Positions 25,202 to 34,089 of a stretch of 64,000 nt of DNA are shown piece after piece. The notes under the pieces are model-generated. The model was given only the letters and a program-made list of their open reading frames with translations. It made no database searches and had not been told where the DNA came from. The first letter of the stretch is position 1. Every line of letters starts with the position of its first letter. A program made the translations under genes and the position numbers. The DNA is taken from contig JBNLAN010000013.1 of NCBI GenBank assembly GCA_050302175.1, positions 1 to 64,000 of the forward strand, given 5' to 3'. The stretch is from JBNLAN01 sp050302175. GTDB taxonomy: Bacteria > Pseudomonadota > Zetaproteobacteria > Mariprofundales > Mariprofundaceae.

Positions 25202-25738
25202 TCATTTTTCGGATGTTAAGAAATGCAGGCAGGTGTCACCATAGCGCCGCGCCTGCTCATGCGTCCAGCCCGGAACGGACAGCACACCCACCTTCGACGA
25301 CTCTTCGATCACTAAACGCCGACAGACAACACCGTTATCATCCAGCCATTGCGGCACAATCTCCAGATAACCCATGGCATAGGGAGGATCGGCAAACACC
25401 AGGTCGAACTGCTTCTGCTGCAAAGGCCTGAGCGCAGCCGGGAGGGCTGCCTGCAAAACCTGCCAGCGCGACTTCAAGTCCCACGTCTCGGAAACAGCGC
25501 GCAAATGCATGCACACACGCCGGTTTTGTTCGATGGAAATCACAGAGTCAGCGCCCCGGGAGAGCGCCTCCAGCGCCATCAGCCCCGAGCCTGAAAAAAG
25601 ATCGAGTACTTTGATGCCCTCGATATTTCCGAGAATATTAAACAGCGCCTCGCGCACCCGTGAAGGGGTCGGGCGCACTCCCGCCACATCAGGCACTGCA
25701 AGCTTTCGCCCCTTAAATTCTCCCGCGGTGATGCGCAT
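25202..25738 (-). CDS. rsmD: 16S rRNA (guanine966-N2)-methyltransferase
   Basis: RsmD methylates G966 in the 30S head with SAM. Signatures are the N-terminal MRITAGEFKGRKLAVP, TPSRVREALFNIL, the SAM loop VLDLFSGSGLMALEALSRG and the catalytic DPPY in LVFADPPYAMG. Length is 178 residues. It is followed by coaD, a common pairing in bacteria. Confidence 0.95.
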   Translation of the reverse strand: MRITAGEFKGRKLAVPDVAGVRPTPSRVREALFNILGNIEGIKVLDLFSGSGLMALEALSRGADSVISIEQNRRVCMHLRAVSETWDLKSRWQVLQAALPAALRPLQQKQFDLVFADPPYAMGYLEIVPQWLDDNGVVCRRLVIEESSKVGVLSVPGWTHEQARRYGDTCLHFLTSEK

Positions 25739-25741
25739 GCA

Positions 25742-26590
25742 TCACCACTTACGCTCAAACGACTCCAGACGTTTATTCAGCACATCCAGGGGCTTGGCCT
25801 TACCCGGGCAGATTGCATCCACCGTGAAACCGATATCGATATCGATTTTCTGCTCGGTTTCCGGCCATACCAGGTTCAGATTCCAGTCGCCGCGCACCTT
25901 CTCGGCCCAGGCCTTCGCATCGGCGTCATTCATGCCCGGCAGCAAAATGGCAAAACGGCCCGCGCCCATATCGGCCACCAGATCGAAATCGCGGGCCAGC
26001 GATTTGAGCTTGAGACCCGCTTCGTTGGCAGCCTTTTCGGCAAACCACTCCGCCTGACCACGCACCAGCGATACATAATTGCCGATTCCCATCACCACCA
26101 GACTCAATGCCTGATCATAGGCCTGGCAACGCTTGGTTTCACGCTCCATTTGATAGCGGAAATAGTTGGCGCTTTCGAGTTCGGTGACCGGATTGCGATA
26201 AAAGAACTCGCTCATGCGCTCTTTGCGCATCAGCGCCGTATTCACGCGCGCCAGCAACTGCGGTGGCGTAACCGGCTTCGGGATATAGTCATCCACGCCC
26301 ATGCCGAGACCTTTTACCTGGTCGTCCATCTCATCAAGCACGCTTAAGAACACAAACGGCGTCAGGTGATATTTTCTATCCTTGCGCACTTCCTTATAGA
26401 AGGTCCAGCCATCCATGCCCGGCATCATAATATCGGTCAGGATCAGATCGACATCGCGGCTTTTTAGAATCGCCAACGCCTCATTTCCATTGCCCGCCTC
26501 CAGCGTGCGGAAACCGCCCTGCTGCAGGAAGTGACTGGTGACATCGCGGCTTGAGCCCGAATCCTCAACAACCAGAATTGTTTTTCTCAT
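25742..26590 (-). CDS. Response regulator with degenerate GGDEF domain
   Basis: A 282-residue protein. The receiver domain (1-125) has the acidic pair ED, phospho-acceptor Asp in LILTDIMMPGMDGW and Lys in YIPKPVTPP. The C-terminal half (about 140-275) has the GGDEF fold outline (NPVTELESANYFRYQMERE and the late blocks), but the catalytic loop reads DMGAGRFAILLPG in place of GGDEF. It is therefore very probably not a diguanylate cyclase and may bind nucleotide or signal through dimerisation. It lies four bases upstream of rsmD and 14 bases after the M16 gene start. Confidence 0.85.
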   Translation of the reverse strand: MRKTILVVEDSGSSRDVTSHFLQQGGFRTLEAGNGNEALAILKSRDVDLILTDIMMPGMDGWTFYKEVRKDRKYHLTPFVFLSVLDEMDDQVKGLGMGVDDYIPKPVTPPQLLARVNTALMRKERMSEFFYRNPVTELESANYFRYQMERETKRCQAYDQALSLVVMGIGNYVSLVRGQAEWFAEKAANEAGLKLKSLARDFDLVADMGAGRFAILLPGMNDADAKAWAEKVRGDWNLNLVWPETEQKIDIDIGFTVDAICPGKAKPLDVLNKRLESFERKW

Positions 26591-26603
26591 AGCCTTTTCT
26601 CCT

Positions 26604-27920
26604 TCACCGCATCTTCCCCTGCTGAGGCCCCACAGTTACAACATTCCAGCCAGCCGGATCGAGATAACGACGCGCAACTCGTTTCAGATCAGCAACTTTG
26701 ACCGATTCGACTTTCTGCGTCCACACCTGCAAATAATCTCTCGGCAGACCGTAGTACCCAACCATCGACATCAGCCCGACCCGCTCACGGTTCGAATCCA
26801 TCTTCTGCGCAAAGCTGCCCATCAGATTGGCCTTGGCTGCTTCCAATTGCTGCCCGGAGACCCCCTTGGTATACATATCCGTAAGCACATCGCGTACCAC
26901 TTTTTCGGCATCCGTCGCCTGATCGGCGCGTGTCTGCAACACGATCTCGAACGGACCGTTCACTGCCATCGGAATGAAGTAGGAGTAAACGCTATAGGCC
27001 ATGCCGCGCTTCTCGCGCACCTCCTCCATCAGCCTGGAGGAGAATCCGCCACCGCCCAGTATATGGTTAAGCACATAGGCAGGAAAAAAGTCGGCATCCT
27101 GCCGCGAGGGGCCGAGACGATTGAGCACTACATGCGTCTGCCGGGTCGGCATCTCGACATGGCGGCGCTGCCCCTGCACCTCTGTGGGGTTTGCAATATC
27201 AAACAGCCCTCTGGCCGGCTTGCCACGCCACCCTTTCAAGGCTGGCGCAATTGCAGCCAGAAGCTCATCCATGGTGATATCACCACTCACCGCCAGCACC
27301 GAGCCTTGCGGCTTCCACTGCACGGCATACAAAGCCTTCAAATCGTTCAAGGAAATTGCCTTCAAACTTTCCACCGTGCCCGAGGTTGGCATCGCATACG
27401 GATGCGTACCGAACAGCAGGGCATCGGCAGCTATGGAGGCGCGTACCCTCGGTTCTTCCAGCGACTTTTGCGCTGCGGCCACCGCACGTTCCCGAATCAA
27501 GGCAAAGCGCTTTTTGCTCCAGCCCGGTTGCAATGCCGCCTCGGCAAAAGCCTTCACCCCTTGCGGCAGGCTCTCCTTCAACACGGTAAGCGACATACTC
27601 AGACCATCACGATCTGCACCACTACCAAGCTGGATGGCATCGGCATCGAGCAAATCGGCCCATGCAACAAAGTCATGTTTAGCGGTATGGTCGGTGAGCA
27701 TCGCCGCCAGCAGCCCGGCCGTGCCCGCCTTACCTTTTGGATCCAGGCGGCTACCAGCCGGCACCATCAAATTCATGCTCACCATTGGCACATTGTGCGC
27801 CTCCATCAGCAGCACACGCATACCATTATCGAGCTTCACCTCACTGATCGGGGGCGTCGCCATGGCTTGCCCGGAAAGCAGCAGGGCGGCAACAAGCATC
27901 CATTTTCGTATCATTTTCAT
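26604..27920 (-). CDS. M16-family peptidase-like protein, non-catalytic partner
   Basis: A 438-residue exported protein (signal peptide ending SGQAMATPP) with the two half-domains of M16 peptidases. The N-terminal HxxEH zinc motif is absent: the corresponding stretch reads GTAGLLAAMLTDHTA. The C-terminal Arg/Tyr segment is intact (GGGFSSRLMEEVREKRGMAYSV). In M16B systems an active and an inactive subunit pair to form the working protease, and the adjacent gene supplies the zinc subunit. The two overlap by four bases. Confidence 0.9.
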   Translation of the reverse strand: MKMIRKWMLVAALLLSGQAMATPPISEVKLDNGMRVLLMEAHNVPMVSMNLMVPAGSRLDPKGKAGTAGLLAAMLTDHTAKHDFVAWADLLDADAIQLGSGADRDGLSMSLTVLKESLPQGVKAFAEAALQPGWSKKRFALIRERAVAAAQKSLEEPRVRASIAADALLFGTHPYAMPTSGTVESLKAISLNDLKALYAVQWKPQGSVLAVSGDITMDELLAAIAPALKGWRGKPARGLFDIANPTEVQGQRRHVEMPTRQTHVVLNRLGPSRQDADFFPAYVLNHILGGGGFSSRLMEEVREKRGMAYSVYSYFIPMAVNGPFEIVLQTRADQATDAEKVVRDVLTDMYTKGVSGQQLEAAKANLMGSFAQKMDSNRERVGLMSMVGYYGLPRDYLQVWTQKVESVKVADLKRVARRYLDPAGWNVVTVGPQQGKMR

Positions 27921-29260
27921 GAGCGGCCTCCCTTGCCGATGAGGGCTTTCGGCTGCAGTAGCCCCGTGGTAGCCCGTTCCGGTCGCAGATATTTCTTCAC
28001 CACCTGCTGCACATCGGCGGCGCTTACCTTACGAATCGCATCCAGCCACTCGTCGCGATGATCCGCGCCGATACCAACCGTCTCCAGCCGACCGATCTGC
28101 ATAGCTCGCAGATAGAGCGAATCCTGCGCAAACACCTCAGATGCAATCTCCCGTTTCTTGGCAGCCGCCAGCGCTTTGGCTGGCATCTGCCGCCTGCCCA
28201 TGTCGGCAATCAGCTTCCAAAAGGCCTTTTCAAAGGCTTCTGGTTGATGTTTCGGGCCAAAATTGGCGTAGGCATACCACAGATCCACCCCCATACCGAA
28301 GGGGTCGTAACCGGCTCCGGCAGCCACCGCCAGACCCTTCATATCCACCAACTCACGCTGTAGAAAAGCTGCCCGGCCGCCCGTGAGCATTTCCGTCGCC
28401 AGTGCCAATGCCGCCACTTCGCGATCATTCTTACCGGGCTGCCAGACCGGCACCGGCAAAGCGACTGCCAGCACCGGCAGCTCGGCGGGCAGTGCCACAG
28501 TGACACGCTTCGGCCCTGTCGGCTCCGGCTCCACCGGGTTGAAACGCACAGAGACTTCGCGCTTCCTGATTTTGCCGAAACCCTTCGCAACCGCCTGTTT
28601 CATCTCGGCAAAATCGACATCGCCGACCACCACCACGGTGACATTCCCCGGCACATAGTGCTTGTCGTAGAAGCTCTGCACATCGTCGTTGGAGAGATGC
28701 TGCAAATCCTGCATCCAGCCGATCACCGGATTGCGATAAGGACTGAGGCGCAGACTCACTGCCGCCAGCTCCTCGAACATGCGCGAGTTCGGATCATCGT
28801 CCGTACGCATGCGCCGCTCCTCCATGATCACCTTGATCTCCTGAGCAAACTCTCTCGGATCAAGCTTCAGGTTGGCAAAGCGCTCCGCCTCCATACCCAG
28901 CACCTCGGCCACGCGCGCAGCCGGCACGGTTTCGAAATAGGCGGTGTAGTCGGTGCTGGTGAAGGCGTTGTCGTTGCCGCCTATAGCAGCGATCCGGCGC
29001 GAATACTCGCCGGGGCCGAGTGCTTTCGAGCCCTTGAACATCATGTGCTCGAACACGTGCGCCAGCCCCGTCTTGCCCGGCACCTCGTCGCGACCACCCA
29101 CTTTCAGCCAGATTTCGATCATGGCCACCGGTGCGGAGTGATCCTCCTCGACAATCAGTTTCACACCGTTGGCAAATGAGGCCTCTTGTAATTCTGCCGC
29201 CTCTACAGACTGCGCTAAAACAAGCAGTGCAACGAATAACAGCGAAACAGTTCGGATCAT
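27917..29260 (-). CDS. M16-family zinc peptidase, catalytic subunit
   Basis: A 447-residue exported peptidase (signal peptide ending SVEA/AEL). The inverted zinc motif HxxEH is present as HVFEHMMFKGS near residue 65. The distal glutamate region is EEFAQ..MEERRMRTDDDPN. It is expected in the periplasm, degrading peptides or processing a substrate. It is coupled to the non-catalytic partner gene by an ATGA overlap. No pqq genes are near, so a specific PQQ role is not supported. Confidence 0.92.
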   Translation of the reverse strand: MIRTVSLLFVALLVLAQSVEAAELQEASFANGVKLIVEEDHSAPVAMIEIWLKVGGRDEVPGKTGLAHVFEHMMFKGSKALGPGEYSRRIAAIGGNDNAFTSTDYTAYFETVPAARVAEVLGMEAERFANLKLDPREFAQEIKVIMEERRMRTDDDPNSRMFEELAAVSLRLSPYRNPVIGWMQDLQHLSNDDVQSFYDKHYVPGNVTVVVVGDVDFAEMKQAVAKGFGKIRKREVSVRFNPVEPEPTGPKRVTVALPAELPVLAVALPVPVWQPGKNDREVAALALATEMLTGGRAAFLQRELVDMKGLAVAAGAGYDPFGMGVDLWYAYANFGPKHQPEAFEKAFWKLIADMGRRQMPAKALAAAKKREIASEVFAQDSLYLRAMQIGRLETVGIGADHRDEWLDAIRKVSAADVQQVVKKYLRPERATTGLLQPKALIGKGGRS

Positions 29261-29420
29261 GGGCTTTCTCCGTAATAAAAAATCAGGCCGCCGATGGTAG
29301 GCAGGAGAAAAAAAGATACCAGTGCAGATTCCGCACCGGCATCAGTTGCATTCACACAATTTTTGACAGGTTTTGCGAAAATCGGGAATATCGCAAGGAG
29401 GGTGGTGAGCTATCCAGACC

Positions 29421-29522
29421 GATTGCAGCTATGCCGGGATGATCGCACGAAGGGATGCGAAGGGCGTAGCAGCGCTACGTTCGAGTATCCCGACAAAGCG
29501 AGCGCCCGGCAGAGATGCAATC
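29421..29522. repeat. Long imperfect inverted repeat touching the hppA stop codon
   Basis: GATTGCA (29421-29427) pairs with TGCAATC (29516-29522), and GCCGGG (29433-29438) with CCCGGC (29505-29510). Further in, GGGAT pairs with ATCCC, and CGTAGC-AGC-GCTACG forms the tip. The whole 102 bases can fold into one cruciform or RNA stem. It lies in the otherwise empty 261-base gap between hppA and the M16 genes. It may serve as the hppA terminator, or it is a REP/MITE-like mobile repeat. Confidence 0.7.
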
Positions 29523-31558
29523 TAGCCGACGATCATTGAAACGATGAGCAGCGCCACAATGTTTGCAATCTTGATCATCGGGTTGATGGCAGGCCCTGCC
29601 GTGTCCTTGTAGGGGTCGCCCACGGTATCGCCGGTCACCGCCGCTTTGTGCGCTTCGGAACCCTTGCCGCCGTGATGTCCATCCTCGATATACTTCTTGG
29701 CATTGTCCCAGGCGCCGCCACCGATCGTCATCGAAATGGCAACGAAGATGCCGGTGACGATCGCACCGACCAGAACGCCTCCCAGCGCCACAGGCCCGAA
29801 GATGAAACCGACCGCAATGGGCGCCAGCACCGGAATCAGCGAGGGCAGCACCATCTCCTTCAATGCCGATTTTGTCAGGATATCGACCGCCTGCGAGTAA
29901 TCTGGCTTGGCCTTCTTCTCCATGATACCCGGAATCTCCCGGAACTGGCGACGCACCTCGATCACGATGCTTTGTGCCGCCTTGCCGACCGCCTCCATGG
30001 CCAGGGCGCCGAAGAGATAAGGCAGCAGGCCGCCGACAAACAGGCCGATCAGGATATTGTGATCGGAGAGATCGAAACGCAGCTCGCCGATGTAGTTCGA
30101 CAGCTGCTGGGCATAGTCCTCAAACAGTACCAGCGCCGCCAGCCCCGCCGAACCGATGGCATACCCCTTGGTCACCGCCTTGGTGGTGTTGCCAACCGCA
30201 TCGAGCGGATCGGTCACTTCCCGGATTTCGTGTGGCAACTCGGCCATCTCGGCAATGCCGCCGGCATTGTCGGTAATCGGGCCGTAGGCATCGAGCGCGA
30301 CAATGATGCCGACCATGGAGAGCATCGCCGTTGCAGCGATGGCGATGCCGTAGAGCCCGGCCAGCTGGAAGGCGGTCTGGATCGCCACGGTCACCACCAG
30401 CACCGGCAGTGCTGTCGATTTCATCGAAAGGCCTAGGCCGGCGATAACGTTGGTGGCATGGCCCGTCTCCGAAGCTTCCGCGATCATTTTCACCGGCGAA
30501 AAAAGGCGACTGGTGTAGTACTCGGTAATCACCACCAGCGCCGCCGTCAGTAACAGGCCGATCAGCGCCGACCCGTATAACGCATTGACCGAATAGAGGC
30601 CGTTATCCGCCATCAGCCAGCGTGTAACCGGGTAGAAGAAAAGCATGGAAACAGCGCCGGTTGCGATAAGTCCCCGATAGAGCGCCTTCATCACCTTCTG
30701 ATCCGGGCCGATCTTCACAAACCGGACACCAATAAGCGTGGCGATGATTGCCGATGCGCCCAGCGCCAGCGGATAGACAAGCGCGTTGCCAAAACCGGCA
30801 AAGGTGAGCGATGCCAACAACATGGTTGCGATCATCGTCACCGCGTAGGTCTCGAACAGATCGGCCGCCATACCGGCGCAGTCGCCAACATTGTCCCCGA
30901 CGTTATCGGCAATCACCGCCGGGTTGCGCGGATCGTCCTCCGGGATATTGGCCTCGACCTTGCCGACCAGATCGGCGCCGACATCGGCTCCCTTGGTGAA
31001 AATGCCACCACCCACACGGGCGAAGACCGAGATCAGCGATGCACCGAAGGCAACGCCGAGCAGCGGCTGCAGCGGATGGCTGCTCCCGGCATCGCCAAAG
31101 ATCTGCAGCAGGATATAAAACAGGGTCACGCCAAGCAGGCCGAGACCGACCACCATCATGCCGGTCACGACGCCGCCGCGGAAGGCGACCGTGAGCGCTG
31201 CATTACGCCCGCCGCTCGCAGCCGCAGCCGTACGCACATTCGCCTTCACCGAAATATTCATGCCGACAAAACCGGCGATGGCGGAAAGCACCGCCCCGAC
31301 CACGAAACCCGCCGCGGTGGGAATGCCGAGCGTTACCGCAAGCAGCAGTGTGAAAACGATCCCAACCCCTGCAATGGTGGTGTACTGGCGTTTCAAATAT
31401 GCGCGAGCACCCTCCTCGATGGCCGCGGCAATGCCCTGCATTTTCTCGTTGCCGGCATCGAGCTTCAGAATGGCGCGAATGGAGAGCCCCGCGTAAATCA
31501 GTGCAGCAACTCCTGCGACGATGATCAGGATCAGTTGGGTCGTGTTTAAGGTAAGCAT
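29522..31558 (-). CDS. hppA: K+-independent membrane H+-translocating pyrophosphatase
   Basis: This integral membrane pump of 678 residues uses pyrophosphate hydrolysis to export protons. It has about 16 helices. PPi/Mg-binding motifs are visible: DVGADLVGKVE, DNVGDNVGDCAGMAADLFE, and a C-terminal DNAKKYIE. The segment GNTTKAVTKG carries a lysine where K+-dependent pumps have alanine, so this is the K+-independent class. GAGGATG precedes the ATG. Such pumps help cells with a low energy yield recycle biosynthetic pyrophosphate. Confidence 0.95.
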   Translation of the reverse strand: MLTLNTTQLILIIVAGVAALIYAGLSIRAILKLDAGNEKMQGIAAAIEEGARAYLKRQYTTIAGVGIVFTLLLAVTLGIPTAAGFVVGAVLSAIAGFVGMNISVKANVRTAAAASGGRNAALTVAFRGGVVTGMMVVGLGLLGVTLFYILLQIFGDAGSSHPLQPLLGVAFGASLISVFARVGGGIFTKGADVGADLVGKVEANIPEDDPRNPAVIADNVGDNVGDCAGMAADLFETYAVTMIATMLLASLTFAGFGNALVYPLALGASAIIATLIGVRFVKIGPDQKVMKALYRGLIATGAVSMLFFYPVTRWLMADNGLYSVNALYGSALIGLLLTAALVVITEYYTSRLFSPVKMIAEASETGHATNVIAGLGLSMKSTALPVLVVTVAIQTAFQLAGLYGIAIAATAMLSMVGIIVALDAYGPITDNAGGIAEMAELPHEIREVTDPLDAVGNTTKAVTKGYAIGSAGLAALVLFEDYAQQLSNYIGELRFDLSDHNILIGLFVGGLLPYLFGALAMEAVGKAAQSIVIEVRRQFREIPGIMEKKAKPDYSQAVDILTKSALKEMVLPSLIPVLAPIAVGFIFGPVALGGVLVGAIVTGIFVAISMTIGGGAWDNAKKYIEDGHHGGKGSEAHKAAVTGDTVGDPYKDTAGPAINPMIKIANIVALLIVSMIVG

Positions 31559-31717
31559 GGCATCCTCTTTATACTCGTATAGGGGGAATCGGGTTCGCCC
31601 CGATTATAGACCATTTCCTTTCAGGCAGCGCCAGCGACAAGCGCTTGCCATGACTCCCCCGATGCGTAGCCTGCCGGGCCTTCTCCCGCACCAATGATTT
31701 ACAAACCCGGAGTCGCC

Positions 31718-33283
31718 ATGTCTGCCCAGTCCACCACCATTTCCCGCGCCCTGATCAGCGTATCCGATAAAACGGGAGTGACCGAATTCGCCGCCGAACT
31801 GGCCAAGCGAGGCGTGGACATCCTCTCCACCGGCGGCACCGCCAAACTGTTGCGTGAATCCGGTATCGAATGCCGCGACGTCTCCGATTACACCGGATTT
31901 CCTGAAATGATGGACGGCCGCGTAAAGACGCTGAACCCAAAGGTGCATGGCGGCATCCTGGCCCGCCGCGACAACAAGGGTGACCTCGCTTCCATGGCCG
32001 AGCACGGCATCCTCCCGATCGACCTGGTCTGCGTGAATCTCTACCCCTTCCGCGAGGCGGTGGCCAAAGAGGGGTGCACCATCGACGACGCCATCGAGAA
32101 CATCGACATCGGCGGCCCCTGCATGGTTCGCGCCTCGGCCAAGAATCACAAGTTCGTCACCATCGTAGTGGACCCGAACGATTACAAGGTAGTGCTCGAA
32201 TCAATGGATGCCGGCGGCCTGACCGAAGGCATCCGCCGCGCACTCGCCACCAAGGCCTTCGCCCATACCGCCGCTTATGATGGCGCTATCGCCAACCACT
32301 TCTCGGCGCTGAACCCGGACGGCAGCAAGCGCAAGTTCCCTGATATTTTCACCCGCCAGTTCATCAAGACCGCCGACGAGTTGCGCTACGGTGAGAACCC
32401 GCACCAGGACGGCGCTTTCTATGCCGATGTCGAAGATGAGGGTGTGAGTCTGGCGGATTGTGAAGTGCTGCAGGGCAAGGCGCTCTCCTACAACAACATC
32501 GCCGATGCCGATGCCGCCTTCGCCTGCGTGCGTGACTTCTCGGAAAACGCTGCCGTGATCGTCAAGCATGCCAACCCGTGCGGCGTCGCCGTGGGTAGCA
32601 AGCAGGAAGAGGTGTACGAACGCGCCCGCGCAGCGGATTCAGTCTCTGCATTCGGAGGCATCGCCGCCTTCAACCGCCCGCTGGAAGAGGCGACTGCAAA
32701 ACTGATCGCTGAAACCTTCATGGAGGTGGTGATCGCACCGGGCTTCACCGATGGTGCCCGTAAGGCACTGGCCGACAAGAAGAATCTGCGCCTGCTGCTG
32801 GCCCCGAGTGCCGATGCAGTTTCAGGAGGACTGGAGTTCAAACGCGTCAACGGCGGTCTTTTAATTCAAGAACGCGATGCGCACATCCTCGACAGGTCTG
32901 CGTGCAAAGTTGTGACGAAGCGCCAGCCAACCGAGAAGGAGTGGCAGGATATGCTGTTTGCATGGTCGGTGGCCAAGCATGTGAAGTCCAATGCCATCGT
33001 GTTTGCGAAAGACGGCGTGACGCTCGGTGTCGGTGCGGGTCAGATGAACCGCGTGAACTCCACCCGCATCGCCGCCCATCATGGCGGCGAAGCAATCAAG
33101 GGTTCGGCAGTAGCGTCGGACGCCTTCTTCCCGTTCCGCGACGGTGTAGATGCGCTGACCGAGGCGGGGGCTACGGCAGTGATCCAGCCGGGCGGCTCCA
33201 TCCGCGACGACGAGGTGATCAAGGCCGCCGACGAGCATGGCCTTGCCATGATCTTCACCGGCATCCGCCACTTCCGCCACTAA
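31718..33283 (+). CDS. purH: Bifunctional AICAR formyltransferase / IMP cyclohydrolase
   Basis: The enzyme performs the last two steps of IMP synthesis. The N-terminal MGS-like cyclohydrolase domain (RALISVSDKTGVTEFAAELA, ILSTGGTAKLL, HGGILARR) is followed by the formyltransferase domain (ELRYGENPHQDGAFY, KHANPCGVA, SDAFFPFRDG) and the family end FTGIRHFRH. Length is 521 residues. The ATG at 31718 is preferred to an upstream frame start because CGGAG precedes it and it gives a normal N-terminus. A diverged copy of its last 20 codons lies 800 bases downstream. Confidence 0.96.
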   Translation: MSAQSTTISRALISVSDKTGVTEFAAELAKRGVDILSTGGTAKLLRESGIECRDVSDYTGFPEMMDGRVKTLNPKVHGGILARRDNKGDLASMAEHGILPIDLVCVNLYPFREAVAKEGCTIDDAIENIDIGGPCMVRASAKNHKFVTIVVDPNDYKVVLESMDAGGLTEGIRRALATKAFAHTAAYDGAIANHFSALNPDGSKRKFPDIFTRQFIKTADELRYGENPHQDGAFYADVEDEGVSLADCEVLQGKALSYNNIADADAAFACVRDFSENAAVIVKHANPCGVAVGSKQEEVYERARAADSVSAFGGIAAFNRPLEEATAKLIAETFMEVVIAPGFTDGARKALADKKNLRLLLAPSADAVSGGLEFKRVNGGLLIQERDAHILDRSACKVVTKRQPTEKEWQDMLFAWSVAKHVKSNAIVFAKDGVTLGVGAGQMNRVNSTRIAAHHGGEAIKGSAVASDAFFPFRDGVDALTEAGATAVIQPGGSIRDDEVIKAADEHGLAMIFTGIRHFRH

Positions 33284-33294
33284 CAATCAACAAC

Positions 33295-33326
33295 AAAAAA
33301 GCCCACTCATCGAAGCGGGCTTTTTT
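33295..33326 (+). terminator. Rho-independent terminator after purH
   Basis: AAAAAAGCCC and GGGCTTTTTT flank a loop of about 12 bases, 12 bases after the purH stop. The stem plus T-run is a canonical intrinsic terminator. Its symmetric A/T flanks let it also serve the convergent SGNH gene. Confidence 0.9.
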
Positions 33327-33342
33327 CGTTTCATTTAATGAT

Positions 33343-33978
33343 CTATATGATCCCGAACACCTTCTCTGCGATGGCCTCGCCTAGTAATCGGTGTTGATTT
33401 TCATCCAGATGAATTCCATCAACAATACTGGACTCCGTAACATCAGCAGCATTGAAGTAACTGACCGAAAGTCGTTCTGACACTTTTTCCAGTTCGGCTG
33501 CCAGGCCAATGCACCTTTTCTCAGCGCCATTGAATTTGCCTGCAATTTCCCCTTTGGGCTTGGTAATTACGGGTGGGGCAACGACCATAATTTTCGGAAC
33601 AGGCATTCCAGGCTCGATGGGAGCATGGCGGATGATATCGATTAGTTTTTCCATGCCCCTGGCCGATTGCCGGGCATTGTTGTCATGAGATTCCTGAAAA
33701 TCATTTGTGCCCAACATCAAAATCACCAGCTTGAGCGGAGAGTGCATTTCAATGGCCTGGGCCAGGCCTTTGGAGCCGTCGCGTCCATCTTTAATGGGAT
33801 CGCTCCATACGGTTCTGCGTCCGTTCAGACAGTTTTCGATCACTCGGATGTTTTTGCCTTTGGCGTTTAAGGCATTTTCAAATACACCCGGCCACCTTTT
33901 GTCGAAAGGTAATCGCTTCCTGGTGTTTGGAATTATCCCCCAAGTAAGGCTATCTGAATATATGAGTATTTGTTCCAT
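33343..33978 (-). CDS. SGNH/GDSL-family hydrolase
   Basis: A 211-residue predicted esterase without signal peptide. The nucleophile serine lies in block I (ILIYSDSLTWG). Block III is VILMLGTNDF, and the catalytic Asp/His pair is in VDGIHLDENQH near the end. It resembles cytosolic arylesterase/TAP-like acyl hydrolases of the SGNH superfamily. It lies alone, convergent to purH, inside the segment bounded by the two purH 3' ends, so it was probably brought in with that island. The physiological substrate is unknown. Confidence 0.87.
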   Translation of the reverse strand: MEQILIYSDSLTWGIIPNTRKRLPFDKRWPGVFENALNAKGKNIRVIENCLNGRRTVWSDPIKDGRDGSKGLAQAIEMHSPLKLVILMLGTNDFQESHDNNARQSARGMEKLIDIIRHAPIEPGMPVPKIMVVAPPVITKPKGEIAGKFNGAEKRCIGLAAELEKVSERLSVSYFNAADVTESSIVDGIHLDENQHRLLGEAIAEKVFGII

Positions 33979-34029
33979 ATGGGCGAATATAGGCGCTGTT
34001 CTTTAATAGTGAAGTCTGGAAATCATTGC

Positions 34030-34089
34030 GCAGCTGATGAGCACGGCCTCACCATGATCTTTACCGGGATTCGCCACTTCCGCCACTGA
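34030..34089 (+). pseudogene. Second, diverged copy of the last 20 codons of purH
   Basis: This 60-base stretch reads AADEHGLTMIFTGIRHFRH-stop, the C-terminal end of PurH. Against the real end at 33224-33283, 50 of 60 bases agree. Eight of the ten differences are silent third-position changes, one gives Ala to Thr, and one changes the stop (TGA for TAA). Homology stops abruptly upstream of it. The pattern means the fragment comes from a purH of another lineage kept under coding constraint, not from a recent local copy. Confidence 0.85.

Noticed and set aside
27917..29260. PQQ-processing role (PqqF/PqqL) for the M16 pair
   Set aside because: No pqqA-E genes are near; only the general M16 pair assignment is supported.
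31604..32149. Long open frame antisense to purH
   Set aside because: It lies opposite a strongly conserved gene; such frames are common in GC-rich DNA. No family features.
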